NCBI GenBank assembly: GCA_033675265.1
Contig: JAUJYZ010000098.1
Location: forward strand, 731,501-795,500
DNA length: 64,000 nt
Reading direction: 5' to 3'
From: Actinostola sp. cb2023
Taxonomy: Eukaryota > Cnidaria > Anthozoa > Actiniaria > Actinostolidae
Positions 34,701 to 47,220 of the stretch are shown here, piece after piece (position 1 is the stretch's first letter; each line of letters begins with the position of its first letter). The notes under the pieces were generated by a model, which saw nothing but the letters and a program-made list of their open reading frames with translations, did no database searches and was not told where the DNA came from. The translations under genes and the position numbers were made by a program.

Positions 34701-37195
34701 ATATAGTAGTATGTGCATGTATTATTGTGTGTGTATATTACAATATAGTGGTGTAACTTTAGTCTGTCTGATTTTCTCCTCGCTCCTACTCCCGGCCCAG
34801 TCTTCGCCCTTCCTTTCATTATTAAAAATACAATCATGTAGACTAACCTTTCTTCTTCGTATCGTAAGGAAAACTTTATATTCCCAAGGTTTTTCTACAA
34901 AGAATAAGAATCAAAGCAATGAATTAACGGAATTAGGACTGGAAAAGTCTCGGTTTATCCTTTTTGGTTATCTTTATTTTGTTTCCTTTTTTATAAGCAT
35001 TCATTCGCTCAAAGTGCATTCCATTTACTTTAATTTCCCATCCATTCATTTTGCATCAGATTACAAATGTTTATCTCGAGGCTGCTGCGCGACGTTTCGC
35101 ATCCATCTATTCATTTCCCATATCCCATCCATTCAAACTCACCAACGTCGTCCTACTTGCAGAAGGCTGCACTGAAGATACATTGACATCTGGTACCGCA
35201 TCCATCATATCTATCGCCTGTTCCTGGCTCTTTCTCAGGTCCTTTAGCTTACTTAGAGCTCTTTCTTTGGCTGATTTCAGGCCCTTGACCGCAAAATATA
35301 CCACTACGACTACAGCGATAATGAGTAGTAGTAGCACCACACAGCCAACGATAATCCCTGTTGTACTGCCCGTCACATAATCAAGCGCTTGATGCGCTAA
35401 TGCAGAAACAGCTAGTGAACAAACAAGAATTAGATTAGTATTAAATCAAACTACACTAGATGTATAATCTACTGCAACGCTCACCATCTATAGCACAATG
35501 CATAGTTGTTGTTTTTTAGCTTTTGAGCCGCTTTTACGCCGCAAAATTAAACAAATAAAAATTTGTAAAATTTCAGAAAGCATGCAAATTTATGGGTTAC
35601 AGTTGAAAGGTAGACAATAAAACCCCGAAACTTTGTTAAGCAAAAGTACAACCTTGTACATCTAGAATATTTACTCCTTTCACGTGCAGTATGTTGTGAT
35701 CTTCCTGAGATTTTTGGAGGTTTCTTGGTGTTGCAGAACACCAGAGGACGTTAGATAGACAATGGACCTTTCCGTAGTTGCCCAGAATGCTTCATGATTC
35801 TGCGCGTGCAAGCGAGGTCAGGGATAAAAAATATTTAGAATTGATCGTGTATTGAGGAAAATATGACTACTGTAACGAATCAAGAACAGGAAAATTGTTT
35901 TTTCTTTGCTTGAGAATTTGCATCTATCTTTGTGATTCTTCTTACGCACTTTTAATTTAAAAGTCTAAGTTTTTTACTGAATTTCTTCATTCTCTCTTAA
36001 TATTTTCGATCTACTTTTATCCCTGACCTCGCTTGCACGCGCAGAATCATGAAGCATTCTGGGCAACTACGGAAAGGTCCATGAACACAAAGAACGAGAA
36101 GAATGAACTTGAACCAAAACAATACCCTGCATACAAAGAAACCTAACCAAGAATACAATGCAGACTGTAGCACCAAGAAATACCCAGATTTTTATACGTG
36201 TTCCCATAAATTAAAAGGTGCTGTATTCAACGGATAAATCCCAACTTTTATCAGTTAGATCAATATTATGAACCAGGAAATATCTAGAGGTTGCAAAACT
36301 AAAAACGTCTCCATATAATTATAGTGCGAAATACTTGTTTGATGCAAGTTTGTTCGTCGCTCCCCCACCGCACCTTGCTTTGGCTCCAAGCTTGGAAATC
36401 CCACAATACAAAACCTAATTAATACATATACGCAAAAAGGATGTTCCATTGTGCAGCTGAAATCTAGGTATCGATAAGTAAATATTTGCTGATTTGTGAT
36501 AAGAAATCCTTTCAAATATTGACAGTTAACGACTGTCAAGGTGTTGCTATGGAGAAGGGAAGCGTGTACCTCTGATTGCAGAGAGCATAATATAAAGGGT
36601 CATAAATAATAATCATAATAATAATAAATAACATTTATATAGCGCCTTAACTATTAAAATATTCTAAAGCGCTTTACATTGACGATACTAATTAAAAGTG
36701 TAAAAAAGAAAAAAGAAACCTAGAAAACTCTAAGAGTGCATGGATATTATTAGCAATACCGATGCACAAGTACAAATATATGCATCCAACGTTTCGTCAG
36801 TTTATTTCTATTACTAATAATTTAGGGAATAATTAAAACGACCAGTCATGACAAAAATGTATTCGAAGAATTGTTCAATTTGCTGGCAGCGAAATTTGTT
36901 TTGAAATAATGTTTAAAAAAGTTATCAATCCGTGGCTAAATGACAATTTTAATAGTTCATAAATAACGTATTTATTGAGTGATGATTAAGTTATCAGATC
37001 TTTCTCAAGTAATTAAGATAAAAGATTTTCACTTATCACAATCAGTTATGGAAATAACTGAACACTATACAGGCAAATGCCCGTTCCACTGAATTCACAC
37101 CACTTAATCCTCAACTTACCGCTCGTAGAGTTGGTGGTGCTGTTGCTGGCAGTAGTAGGGAAGATTGTAGACGGGAAAATTGTAGTTGTATTCAT
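31751..37195 (-). CDS. SYT: Synaptotagmin-like protein, complete, seven exons
   Basis: Membrane protein of the synaptotagmin family (vesicle/plasma-membrane traffic). Exons: 37120-37195, 35143-35396, 34848-34894, 34490-34661, 33148-33324, 32615-32738, 31751-32298. All phases agree, giving 1398 nt and 465 aa. Residues 1-35 form a short lumenal N-terminus with NST glycosylation sites. A membrane helix spans about 39-61 (GIIVGCVVLLLLIIAVVVVV) and is followed by a basic linker. C2A spans about 113-237 and C2B about 250-385, ending with the family WHxL motif (MWHCLE). Usual Ca2+ ligands are mostly replaced: GGTVYKYVEV and FTSAYVKV lack the SDPY aspartate, C2A loop 3 reads CDFNQISARD, and C2B loop 3 reads KDSPIIGRKR. 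This suggests Ca2+-independent C2 domains. The tail has an acidic stretch, then a lysine/glycine repeat encoded by a CCCTTTT microsatellite. Introns hold several fold-back elements. Confidence 0.9.
32826..33075. mobile_element. Fold-back element in synaptotagmin intron
   Basis: The arms TCATTATCGTTGTCCAGCTAA / GAGACTACAATAAATGTCAC and inverse enclose a second palindrome (CACATGCACAATAA-type) at about 32910-32990. It belongs with the GTTGTCC-ended elements at 19017, 49957 and 60683. Confidence 0.65.
33900..34448. mobile_element. 550-bp inverted repeat in synaptotagmin intron
   Basis: The arms are about 230 bp: AAATATCTCCTTCCAGTTTT, GATGTTTGGACATAAAGTGA, GGTCACGTGACCTCAAG, ACGGTTTTCATTCATTCC and CAAGACTGCGTTTGGAATGG, all mirrored on the right. 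Transcribed pre-mRNA could form long double-stranded RNA 40 bases from the exon at 34490. Confidence 0.75.
35762..36082. mobile_element. 321-bp TIR element in synaptotagmin intron 1
   Basis: The ends ATGGACCTTTCCGTAGTTGC and inverse form TIRs of about 65 bp, ending in GCAAGCGAGGTCAGGGATAAA. The rest of intron 1 (36083-37119) is non-coding. It contains a repeat with TTTATATAGCGCCTTAAC and TTCTAAAGCGCTTTACA at about 36633-36682, similar to TATATAGCGC pieces at about 2820, 6467, 9690 and 59655. Confidence 0.7.
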
Positions 37196-37845
37196 GGTTA
37201 ATGATTACTTCTTTAGTGGCAAACTTTCGTGTTGTTGGTTCGTTCAGAAAAGTTCGTGAAACATCTCAAAATTCCTCCTTTGTCGTTACGCTTCAGTTGG
37301 TAGTTCCTCAGTCGAAGACCATCCCTAGCTGTAGCTAGTGTTCAAGCACTGATATCTTGTGTCAGATACGAAGAGTATTCATTGAATGACTTGTAGTAAA
37401 ACACAGTTTCACGTTGAAGAAGAAATTGACAAACAGACTCTTCTTCTTACTGCTTCTTCTCTACTCCTTTAGGTCATTCAGCGGAACAAACACACAGTTT
37501 GGCGCGTATTTGATAACCGATCCAACTGTTTGTAGTACCTTTAGGCTGCCTCTATTTGTGTAGCCGTGTATTAGCTGTGCTCATTTATGGTGGGATGTAC
37601 GATCATTCAACAGTCGACCTCCGAAGAGCTTATCATTCTCATCAGGATCTGTTATCACTAATGCAAATTTGTTCAAAGCACATCGATCAGTTAACTTTTG
37701 TTTTGCATAAATCATAATTGTCATTTTCTGCATGGGTGAACCAAACACCATGGGCATGGGTCAAGTGGATACGTCATTCATCTCCATGATTCATCTCATG
37801 CGCTGGATTCGTTACCAGGCTACGACCGGTGGCGACGCCAAGTAT
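37196..37845. other. Upstream region of the synaptotagmin-like gene
   Basis: 5' leader and presumed promoter of the minus-strand gene beginning at 37195. No TATA box or other site could be assigned with confidence. Confidence 0.4.
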
Positions 37846-37849
37846 CTTA

Positions 37850-38965
<1,116 letters not shown>

Positions 38966-39224
38966 CCAAAATTTTGGTGTATACATGCATTGAATATCAT
39001 TTACAAATGTTATTACTCAAAAGAAAGCAACTGGACCTAGGACTCAGGGAAGGAGAAGAGTTGAAAACTATATCAATGTGTTTTTCAAGTTTTTCACAAT
39101 TTTTTTACAAAAACAAAAAGAAATATGCAAACAATTCCAAAAAGGAAAACAAATCAACAAGAACAAAACAAGAACAAAACAAACAAAAAATGAATGAATG
39201 AATGAAAATTAAAAAAACTGTGTC

Positions 39225-39490
39225 ACGGCTGGGACTCGAACCCTAGACCCGGCCCAGGTTCAAAAGAGATGAATGCCGGTAAGTTATCCAAAAAAGGCCC
39301 ATACTCCCAGACATTATGCTGAGTCACCGTATGTTACGAATAGGATGAAGATTTCGGCCCCATCCGCGCTATCCGGGCTTACACCAATCAGCTTAGTAGT
39401 CAAAGAGGGAGGGAACAGTCGGATCCTAGGTCCACTAAATAACTGCCCCGCACCACTAGGCTATCGTGCACGCTTGTTGATTTGGAAGAC
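39225..39490 (-). other. tRNA-derived SINE-like region
   Basis: Minus strand: a perfect A box TAGCCTAGTGGT at about 39455-39467, and a B box GGGTTCGAGTCCC at about 39229-39241. They are about 225 bp apart, too far for a single tRNA, so these are probably two tRNA-like relics or a rearranged SINE. Confidence 0.45.
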
Positions 39491-39779
39491 AAAATAACCT
39501 AGTGTATCTTGTGAATGGACTGTCTATTGTTGTGAAAATTACTATATACGGTCACGTTGCTCGCACTGAAACACAGCGCCTTAGAAGCACATAGACCGGG
39601 ATCCTGGCCCGGGAGCGATTCCTCGCTGCACCGAATATTTTCTCCTTTTTTTCACTGTTTATTTTAGTAAGAACATCATGTTTTATACTCACGAAAATGA
39701 TCATTAAATGTTAAGTTATTTTTATTTAATGATAAAACATTGCGACAGTAAGTTAAAATACATAGTTAAACTTATTACT

Positions 39780-39965
39780 AAAAATGATAAACCAAGTCAA
39801 AAAAAGAGATAAGTCTATGAATATAAATAGTCTAAAAACATATCAAAAACTTTAATAAATATCTTTGTTTGTCCCATAGGACATTTTTAGACTATGTTAT
39901 TCATATACTTATCTCTTTTTTGACTTGATAATGACGTTAGTCAACGTCGAAATGTCGTCGTTTAT
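39780..39965 (+). mobile_element. Inverted repeat ending in decayed hammerhead-like motif
   Basis: The arms TCAAAAAAAGAGATAAGT / TAGTCTAAAAA and inverse (39796-39835 against 39885-39925) are followed by TTGATAA, a perfect hairpin GACGTT-AGTC-AACGTC (39933-39948), GAAA and TGTC. This is the layout of the 29.9-kb ribozyme with two core substitutions. It is probably a Penelope-like remnant. Confidence 0.45.
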
Positions 39966-41345
39966 AATTTTTAGTAAATATGTACTTACAAGAGACCATT
40001 ATATAATGGTCTCTTGGTACTTACCATTTTCAAAATAAAGTACGTTTAGAGATTTTTAAAAGTTGATAAAAGAATTGATAAAGCTACTTGAAAACACATC
40101 AAGTCATTAAAGCGAGCCCCTCCATCGGTAGCAACAAGCAGTAATCCCCTTTGACAATAAAACATCAATGGTCTCTGTATCTCAGCCAATTGATGATAGG
40201 GCCAACGTATTCTCTTGGGATCTGCGGTTCTACTTAATGAAATTACATTTGATTAAAAGCGAGAGCATGAGGCAACTATCAAGATGGCTTCTCTGCTCGG
40301 CGCCATTACAGTGGATAATACATCTTGTGAATGTGAAGACTTTGTCTAAGAAGACGTGAAGTCACTCTGCATCATGTTGTGGCGAACCGAGGGGATAAAG
40401 TTGGAAGACTTACTTCCTCTGCCCAAGAAACAACCGGTAAGACAGGACCACTATTGACGGAACATCATTTGTGTACAGTTAATTTGAGCTTAACAACCAA
40501 TAGTTAAATTCAATTGAAGACCTGCAAATCGTTGATTAACAAGGTTGACCAGCCAATATACAGTTTTTAGAGTCGGCTGTTCAAAAGATGTCTTCTTGCC
40601 TTCTTCGACCACGCTTCAAAATCGTACTTAAAAATACTTTTAAGTCAGTTCTGAAATGGCTTTGATTAAGACCATGCATGCCAGAGTTTGATCCGTAAAT
40701 CAACTAAGAACAATACAAGCAATTTATCAGTATTTGAATAATGAAAAGGTTTGACTTTTTCGAAATATTTCTGAGTCCGACAATTCACCTGCAAATATAC
40801 GACGAAAAGACTCATTTGCGGGAACACGCGTCAGTCATGTCAGCTGACCGAGTCTACCATTTTGCATTCACTGTGTTGGTTCTCCAACTCCTGACAACAT
40901 CAATGTCATCTGCACCAACCCTCAACTGAAATAAATCTTGGTGTAAATTGAAGTACAATTTTGCTCACTCGGTACCGTTCCTCGACAAGCTAAACTTTTC
41001 AGCTTGAATTTCTAACTAACATTTGACAGACGCTCGAGTGCAAACACTAAAACCATGAAACAGTGCTAACTTTAATTAGCACTAAATAGTGCAATGTCTA
41101 TTGTTTTCTATTGTTTCATTGGTGCTATTTAGCACTAAATAGTTTGTACTGTTTCACGCTTTTAGTGTTTGCACCTAATAGACCGCGCGCTATCAAAATC
41201 AGTTCAAAATCTCCCATTAACGTGGTCCACAGTATTTCACAAATGTAGACGATTAATTGTCAGTAGTAAAAAATGTACTTCTATTTAGTGAATTACCCGA
41301 CACTGCTGAGAACCTTTCCAGTCGCGTAACCAGTGTCCAGTGCTC
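39966..41345. other. No gene recognised
   Basis: Non-coding by eye. A palindrome with AAACAGTGCTAACTTTAATTAGC / TTTAGCACTAAATAGTTTG and GTGTTTGCACC / GTGCAAACACT arms occurs at about 41035-41175. Confidence 0.5.
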
Positions 41346-41349
41346 ACAC

Positions 41350-41351
41350 AA

Positions 41352-41434
<83 letters not shown>

Positions 41435-41455
41435 TTGTTTTTATTATTATTATTA

Positions 41456-41505
<50 letters not shown>
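41350..41505. repeat. AAT / ATT trinucleotide microsatellite, self-complementary halves
   Basis: About 80 bp of AAT repeat is followed, after ACAATTGTTT, by about 70 bp of ATT repeat, so the two halves can fold into one long hairpin. Poly-I, poly-N and poly-Y frames are artefacts. Confidence 0.95.
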
Positions 41506-41506
<1 letters not shown>

Positions 41507-41633
41507 GTTAGGAACAGCTGATAGAGCCTAATCTATAAGCGTACCTTCTCTAAGCGACTTTATATGCTCTATTGTCGGTTATCTTTGAAGGGTCGACATT
41601 TCTCCTCTGGATACCATATGCTAGGTAACCTAG

Positions 41634-41689
41634 CACCTTCATATGACGTCAAGTATGCACAGATGACGTATGGCGACCATTATCGGAAG
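41634..41689 (+). CDS. Candidate exon upstream of the gene at 47221
   Basis: Between an AG acceptor (AACCTAG) and a GTAAAT donor lies a 56-nt open segment reading [18 protein letters not shown]. It is phase 1 on entry and phase 0 on exit. The exit phase fits the exon starting at 47221. An exact-looking second copy at 43202-43257 has a better acceptor, because the pyrimidine tract runs up to it. It could instead be chance frame within a duplicated segment. Confidence 0.4.
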
Positions 41690-41749
41690 GTAAATCCTAT
41701 TTACTTTTGTTTCATTTTAATCACAAGATTGGATTCAAAACTCAAATCC

Positions 41750-44700
41750 CTCCCTTTCTGTCCCTTCTCCCTCTTTCCCCCTCCCTGTCCCTCCTCCCTC
41801 TTTCCCCCTCCCTGTTCAACCTCCTTCTTTCCCCCTCCCTGTCCCTCCTCCCTCTTTCGCCCTTCCTGTCCCTCCTCCCTCTTCCCCCTCCTTGTACCTC
41901 CTTCTTCTTTCTCCCTCCCTGTCCCTCCTCCCTTTTTCCCCCTCCCTCTTCCTCCTCCTTCTTTCCCCCTCCCTGTCCCTCCTCCCTCTTTCGCCCTTCC
42001 TGTCCCTCCTCCCTCTTCCCACTCCTTGTACCTCCTTCTTCTTTCTCCCTCCCTGTCCCTCCTCCCTCTTTCCCCCTCCCTGTTCCTCCTCCTTCTTTCC
42101 CCCTACCTGTCCCTCCTCCCTCTTTCGCCCTTCCTGTCCCTCCTCCCTCTTCCCCCTCCTTGTACCTCCTTCTTCTTTCTCCCTCCCTGTCCCGCCTCCC
42201 TTTTTCCCCCTCCCTCTTTCCTCCTCCTTCTTTCCCCATCCCTGTCCCTCCTCCCTCTTTCGCCCTTCCTGTCCCTCCTCCCTCTTCCCACTCCTTGTTC
42301 CTCCTTCTTCTTTCTTTCCCTCCCTGTCCCTCCTCCCTCTTTCCCCCTCCCTGTTCCTCCTCCTTCTTTCCCCCTACCTGTCCCTCCTCCCTTTTTCCCC
42401 CTCCCTCTTCCTCCTCCTTCTTTCCCCATCCCTGTCCCTCCTCCCTCTTTCGCCCTTCCTGTCCCTCCTCCCTCTTCCCACTCCTTGTTCCTCCTTCTTC
42501 TTTCTCCCTCCCTGTCCCTCCTCCCTCTTTCCCCCTTCCTGTTCCTCCTCCTTCTTTCCCCCTACCTGTCCCTCCTCCCTCTTTCGCCCTTCCTGTCCCT
42601 CCTCCCTCTTCCCCCTCCTTGTACCTCCTTCTCTTTTCTCCCTCCCTCCCCCCTCCCTCCTCCCTCTTCTCCCTCCCTGTTCCTCCTCCTTCTTTCCCCC
42701 TACCTGTCCCTCCTCCTTCTTCTTTCTCCCTTCCTGTCCCTCCTGTCCCTTTCCCCCTCTCTGTTCCCTCCTTGTACCCCTCCTTCTTTTTTCCCCCTCC
42801 CTGTCCTTCCTCCCTCCCTGTCCCTCCCCCTCTTTCGCCCTTCCTGTTCCTCCTCCTTCTTTCCCCCTCTTCCTCTCCCTCCTGTCCCTCCTCCCTCTTT
42901 CCCCCTTCCTGTCCCCTCCTCTTTCTTGCCCCTCCTGTGTACCTCCTTCTTTTTTCCTGTCCCTCCCTGCCCCTCCCTCCTCCCTCTCCCTCCCTGTCCC
43001 TCCTCCCTGTTCCCCCTCCTCCCTTCTTTTCCCCTACCTGTCCCTCCTCCCTCTTTCGTCCTTCCTGTCCCTCCTCCCTCTTCCCTCTTCCTCTTCCCTG
43101 CCCCTCCTTCTTCTTTCCCCCTCCCTGTCCCTCCTCCCTCTTTCGCCCTTCCTGTCCCTCCTCCCTCTTCCCCCTCCTTGTCCCTCCTTCTTCTAACCTA
43201 GCACCTTCATATGACGTCAAGTATGCACAGATGACGTATGGCGACCATTATCGGAAGGTAAATCCTATTTACTTTTGTTTCATTTTAATCACAAGATTGG
43301 ATTCAAAACTCAAATCCCTCCCTCCCTGTCCCTCCTCCCTCTTTCCCCCTCCCTGTTCCTCCTCCTTCTTTCCCCCCACCTGTCCCTCCTCCCTCTTTCG
43401 CCCTTCCTGTCCCTCCTCCCTCTTGCCCCTCCTTGTACCTCCTTCTTTTTTCTCCCTCCCTGTCCCTCCTCCCTCTTTCCCCCTCCCTGTTCCCCCTCCT
43501 TCTTTTCCCCTACCCGTCCCTCCTCCCTCCCTCCTCCCTCCCTTCTTTCCCGCCCTTTCTGTCCCTCCTCCCTCTTTCCCCCTCCTGTTCAACCTACTTC
43601 TTTCCCCCTCCCTGTCCCTCCTCCCCCTTTCGCCCTTTCTGTCTCTCCTCCCTCTTCCCTCTTCCTCCTCCCTGTCCCTCCTTCCCCTCTCTGTCCTTCT
43701 CCCTCTTTCATCCTCCCTGTCCCTCCTCCCTCTTCCCCCTCCTTGTACCTCCTTCTTCTTTATCCCTCCCTGTTTCTCCTCCCTCTTTTCCCCTCCCTGT
43801 TCCTCTTCCTTCTTTCCCCCTCCCTGTCCCTCCTCCCTCTTTCGCCCTTCCTGTCCCTCCTCCCTCTTCCCCCTCCTTGTAGCTCCTTCTTCTTTCTCCC
43901 TCCCTGTCCCTCCTCCCTTTTTTCCCCTCCTCCTTCTCCCTGTCCCTCCTCCCCTTCTTCTCCCCTCCCTGTCCCTCGTCCCTCTTTCGCCCTTCCTGTC
44001 CTCCTTCTTTCCCCCCCTCCCTCCTTCTTTCCCCTCCTTGTACCTCCTTTTCCTCTTCTTCTCCCTCCCTGTCCCTCCTCCCTCTTTCCCCCTCCCTGTT
44101 CCTCCTCCTTCTTTCCCCCTACCTGTCCCTCCTCCCTCTTTCCCCTTTCCTGCCCTTCCTGTACCCCTCCTCCCTCCCTGTTCCCACTCCCCTCCCTGTT
44201 CCTCCTTCTTCTTTCTCCTCCCTCTTTCCCTCCCTGTCCCGCCTCCCTCCCTTTTTCCCCCTCCCTCTCCCTCTTCCTCCTTCCCTCCCCTTCACCCTCC
44301 TTTCCCCCTCCCTGTCCCTCCTCCCTCTCACAAGATTGGATTCAAAACTCAAATCCCTCCCTCCTGTCCCTCCTCCCTCTTTTCGCCCTTCCTGTCCCTC
44401 CTCCCTCTTCCCACTCCTTGTTCCTCCTTCTTCTTTTCTCCCTCCCTGTCCCTGTCCCTCCTCCCTCTTTCCCCCTCCCTGTTCCTCCTCCTTCTTTCCC
44501 CCTACCTGTCCCTCCCTTTCGCCCTTTCCCTTTCTTGCCCCTCCCCTTCTCCCCCTGTCCCTCCTCCCTCTTTCCTCCTTCTTTCCCCATCCCTGTCCCT
44601 CCTCCCTCTTTCGCCCTTCCTGTCCCTCCTCCCTCTTCCCACTCCTTGTTCCCTCCTCCTTCTTTTCTCTCCTCCCTCCCTGTCCCTCCCTCTTTCGCCC

Positions 44701-45545
44701 TTTCCTCTCCTTTCCCCCTCCCCCTCCTTCTTCTTTCCTCCTCCTCCCTCTTTCCCCCTACCTGTCCCTCCTCCCTCTTTTCGCCCTTCCTGTCCCCCCT
44801 CCTCCCTCTTGCCCCTCCTTGTCCTGTCCCTCCTCCCCTCCTTGTACTTCCTTTTTTCTCCCTCCCTGTCCCTCCTCCCTCTTCCCCCTCCCTGTTCCTC
44901 CTCCTTCTTTTCCCCTACCTGTACCTCCTTCTTCTTTCTCCCTCCCTGTCCCTCCTCCTCCCTCTTTCCCTCCTCCCTCTATCCCCCTCCCTGTTCCTCC
45001 TCCTCCCTCCTCTCCTCCCTCTCCCTCTCCCCTCTTCTTTCTCCCTCCCTGTCCCTCCTCCCTCTTTCCCCCCCCCCTCTTCTGTCCCTCCTCCCTTTTT
45101 CCCCCTCCCCCCTCCTCCTTCTGTCCCCCCTGTCCCTCCTCCCTCTTTCGCCCTTCCTGTCCCTCCTCCCCTCTTCTTCCCCCTCCCTGTCTCCCCCTTC
45201 TTCTTTCCCCCTTCCTGTCCCCTCCCTCTTTCTTTCCCTCTCTTCTTTTTTCTCCCTCCCTGTCCCTCCTCCCTTTTTTTCTCCCCTCCCCCCTGTCCCT
45301 CCCCTCCTCCTGTCCCTCCTCTTTCCCCCTCCCTGTCCCTCCTCCCTCCCTTTCCTCCCCCCTCTCTGTCCCTCCTTCTTCTTCCTGTCCCTCCTCCCTC
45401 TTTCCCTCTCGCTGTCCCTCGCCCCCTGTCCCTCCTCCCTCTTTCCCCCTTCCTGTCCCTCCTCCCTCTTTTGTCCCTCCCATTCCCTCCTCCCTCTTTC
45501 CCCTTCCATTCCCTCCTCCCTCTTTCCCCCTTCCCCCTCCACTTG
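41750..45545. repeat. 3.8-kb polypyrimidine tract (CCTGTCCCTCCTCCCTCTTT-type)
   Basis: Almost uninterrupted C and T on the plus strand, in degenerate 20-30 bp units (CCTGTCCCTCCTCCCTCTTT, CGCCCTTCCTGTCC, CCTTGTACCTCCTTCTTC). It is interrupted only by the duplicated block at 43191-43320 and a shorter copy at 44328-44358. Open frames rich in proline/serine/leucine or glycine/arginine/glutamate on both strands are composition artefacts. Such mirror-rich homopyrimidine DNA can form triplexes and is prone to misassembly. Confidence 0.95.
43191..43320 (+). repeat. Second copy of the exon-like block inside the pyrimidine tract
   Basis: The sequence AACCTAGCACCTTCATATGA through GGATTCAAAACTCAAATCCC repeats 41627-41748 with no difference I could find. 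A 30-bp remnant (CACAAGATTGGATTCAAAAC) recurs at 44329. Confidence 0.85.
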
Positions 45546-45597
45546 TAGAGCCTTGTTCACAGGATACAGACACACTATATATGCTATATACTATAGG

Positions 45598-47091
45598 TAT
45601 GTGCCCCCGAATAGGGTATGGTTTTGGAACCCCAGATCCTTAAATTGGGTACCATATTTTGCTTTTTCACCATAAAATGAAATATTCGATCTTTAATTTA
45701 ATTTTGGGTACACTTTTTTTATATTGACTAAAAAATCCGCTTAGCGTAACAGCCAGCGTATGCACTTCTGATATTAGCGATTTCCAAAGGAATACTATTA
45801 ACTTTTTCCTTAAAGGGGCACTGTCACGACACGCGCATGCGTGAATCTTGGCTTCAATCTTGAAATCGTTATCCAACGCTTTCAAGAGACCCGAGGAAAA
45901 TTCAAATTCAGTGTGTTAATATATCGAGTTATATCATTGTAATCCTTGCACTCTAGAAGATGATACTTAATCAGTACTTAGATTGATTGTTGTTTCGTAT
46001 TTGTAGGTAGTTATTTTTGGTTTGAAGTCCAATTTTATACGCTTTTTATTTAATCGGCGAGAGCGATGGCGATGGCTTCTCATGGCGGCCGCCGGGATGT
46101 AGTGGTTGACAACGAATGTATTCAGGCGACAGGTTTATAAGTTTTGGTTTACTGGGAAGATAGAATACGGTTATACTACATATTCTGAGTTCGCTATACT
46201 TCTCTTTTTAAAACAGCTCTGGAGTACCAAAGGAGGTAGGAAAGTATTCCGAACGACAACAACAATGTTTGACAACGCGTTCATTGACTTATTCACTCGA
46301 ATTATTATGTTCTCAAAAAGAACTCAGTTGCATACATCATATCAATGTATTCCTTCGAGTTCATATGCATGTACTGAAGCTATTGCAAACAACTGTCACA
46401 TTGTATGAGTTTTTATTTCTGCGAGGTTTGGAAGTAGTGACACAACCGTGACGGCAAAGAGAACTCAGTGATTATACTTTTCACACGGGAATTATTTTGT
46501 GCAATTCTCTTTTGTACTCTTACAATTTAAGAAAACACGAGTACCTTATACAGTAGTGACATGTACATCTTCGTTAGTCTTTTTTGAAGCAAAGAAGTAA
46601 TATGGACTTGGTTTTTAGCGATGTGAAATGTGAATAACTTCATCTGAGACCTGAGTTGTCACCTCGGATTGTCTGCTATTTAATGCCGTTCCTTCACCAG
46701 AAGTCGCTATAATAAGTACTTATTTCATGAAATATTTAGGTCACACGCTGTAAAGGTTGTATATTCTGAATAACTTGGAAGCACTCTGCGAAAACTTGAT
46801 CGTAAAACACTTTCAAAACACATTGAAATTTACTAGCGCGATTCTCTTCGTAAACACAGACGAGTTCGTTGACCTCTGCATATCATTAAAATCTCTGAAT
46901 ATCATTAAAATTGACGCATGCGCGCGTCGCGACAGTGCCCCTTTAAATTGGGTCTATATTTCAGTGACAAATCCTTGGAAAGGGTATGAATTTTCCAATT
47001 ATTCATCCTTAAATAGGGTCAGGGCTTCGACATCCCGGGGGCACACCCCTATCATAAATTTCCTGGAGTACCCCCGCGGGGCGTTGCCTGA
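45598..47091. mobile_element. GGGTACTCC-family element split by a nested insertion
   Basis: The left part has GTGCCCCCGAATAGGGTATGG and TTAAATTGGGTACC. The right part, after the nested element, has TCCTTAAATAGGGTCAGGGC, CCCGGGGGCACACCCC and GGAGTACCCCC. The internal AATAGGGTA-type repeats are like those of the 12505-12892 element. Confidence 0.55.
45810..46946. mobile_element. 1129-bp TTAA-flanked TIR element (Kolobok-like)
   Basis: The element 45814-46942 begins AGGGGCACTGTCACGACACG and ends with CGCGACAGTGCCCCT, flanked by TTAA at 45810-45813 and 46943-46946. CGCATGCG lies within both TIRs. No transposase is recognised. An AGGGG end plus a TTAA duplication fits Kolobok, by inference. Confidence 0.75.
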
Positions 47092-47220
47092 CATTGCTGC
47101 GGACAATATCAACAAGATGAAACACGTGCTGCAATCATGCTGCAATGGTGTACGATGTGTCGCGAAAATGCGCATGAAACAATCCAACTTTCCACTGACA
47201 ACTAATTTTATTTCTTTCAG

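Noticed and set aside
41257..41531. Poly-Ile, poly-Asn and poly-Tyr frames
   Set aside because: Artefacts of the AAT/ATT microsatellite.
41564..45675. Open frames up to 1322 codons rich in Pro/Ser/Leu, with Gly/Arg/Glu frames opposite
   Set aside because: Stop codons cannot arise in pure C/T sequence on the plus strand, so open frames are expected by composition alone.
46106..46451. Open frames inside the TTAA-flanked element
   Set aside because: Short, without transposase motifs or splice context; the element looks non-autonomous.
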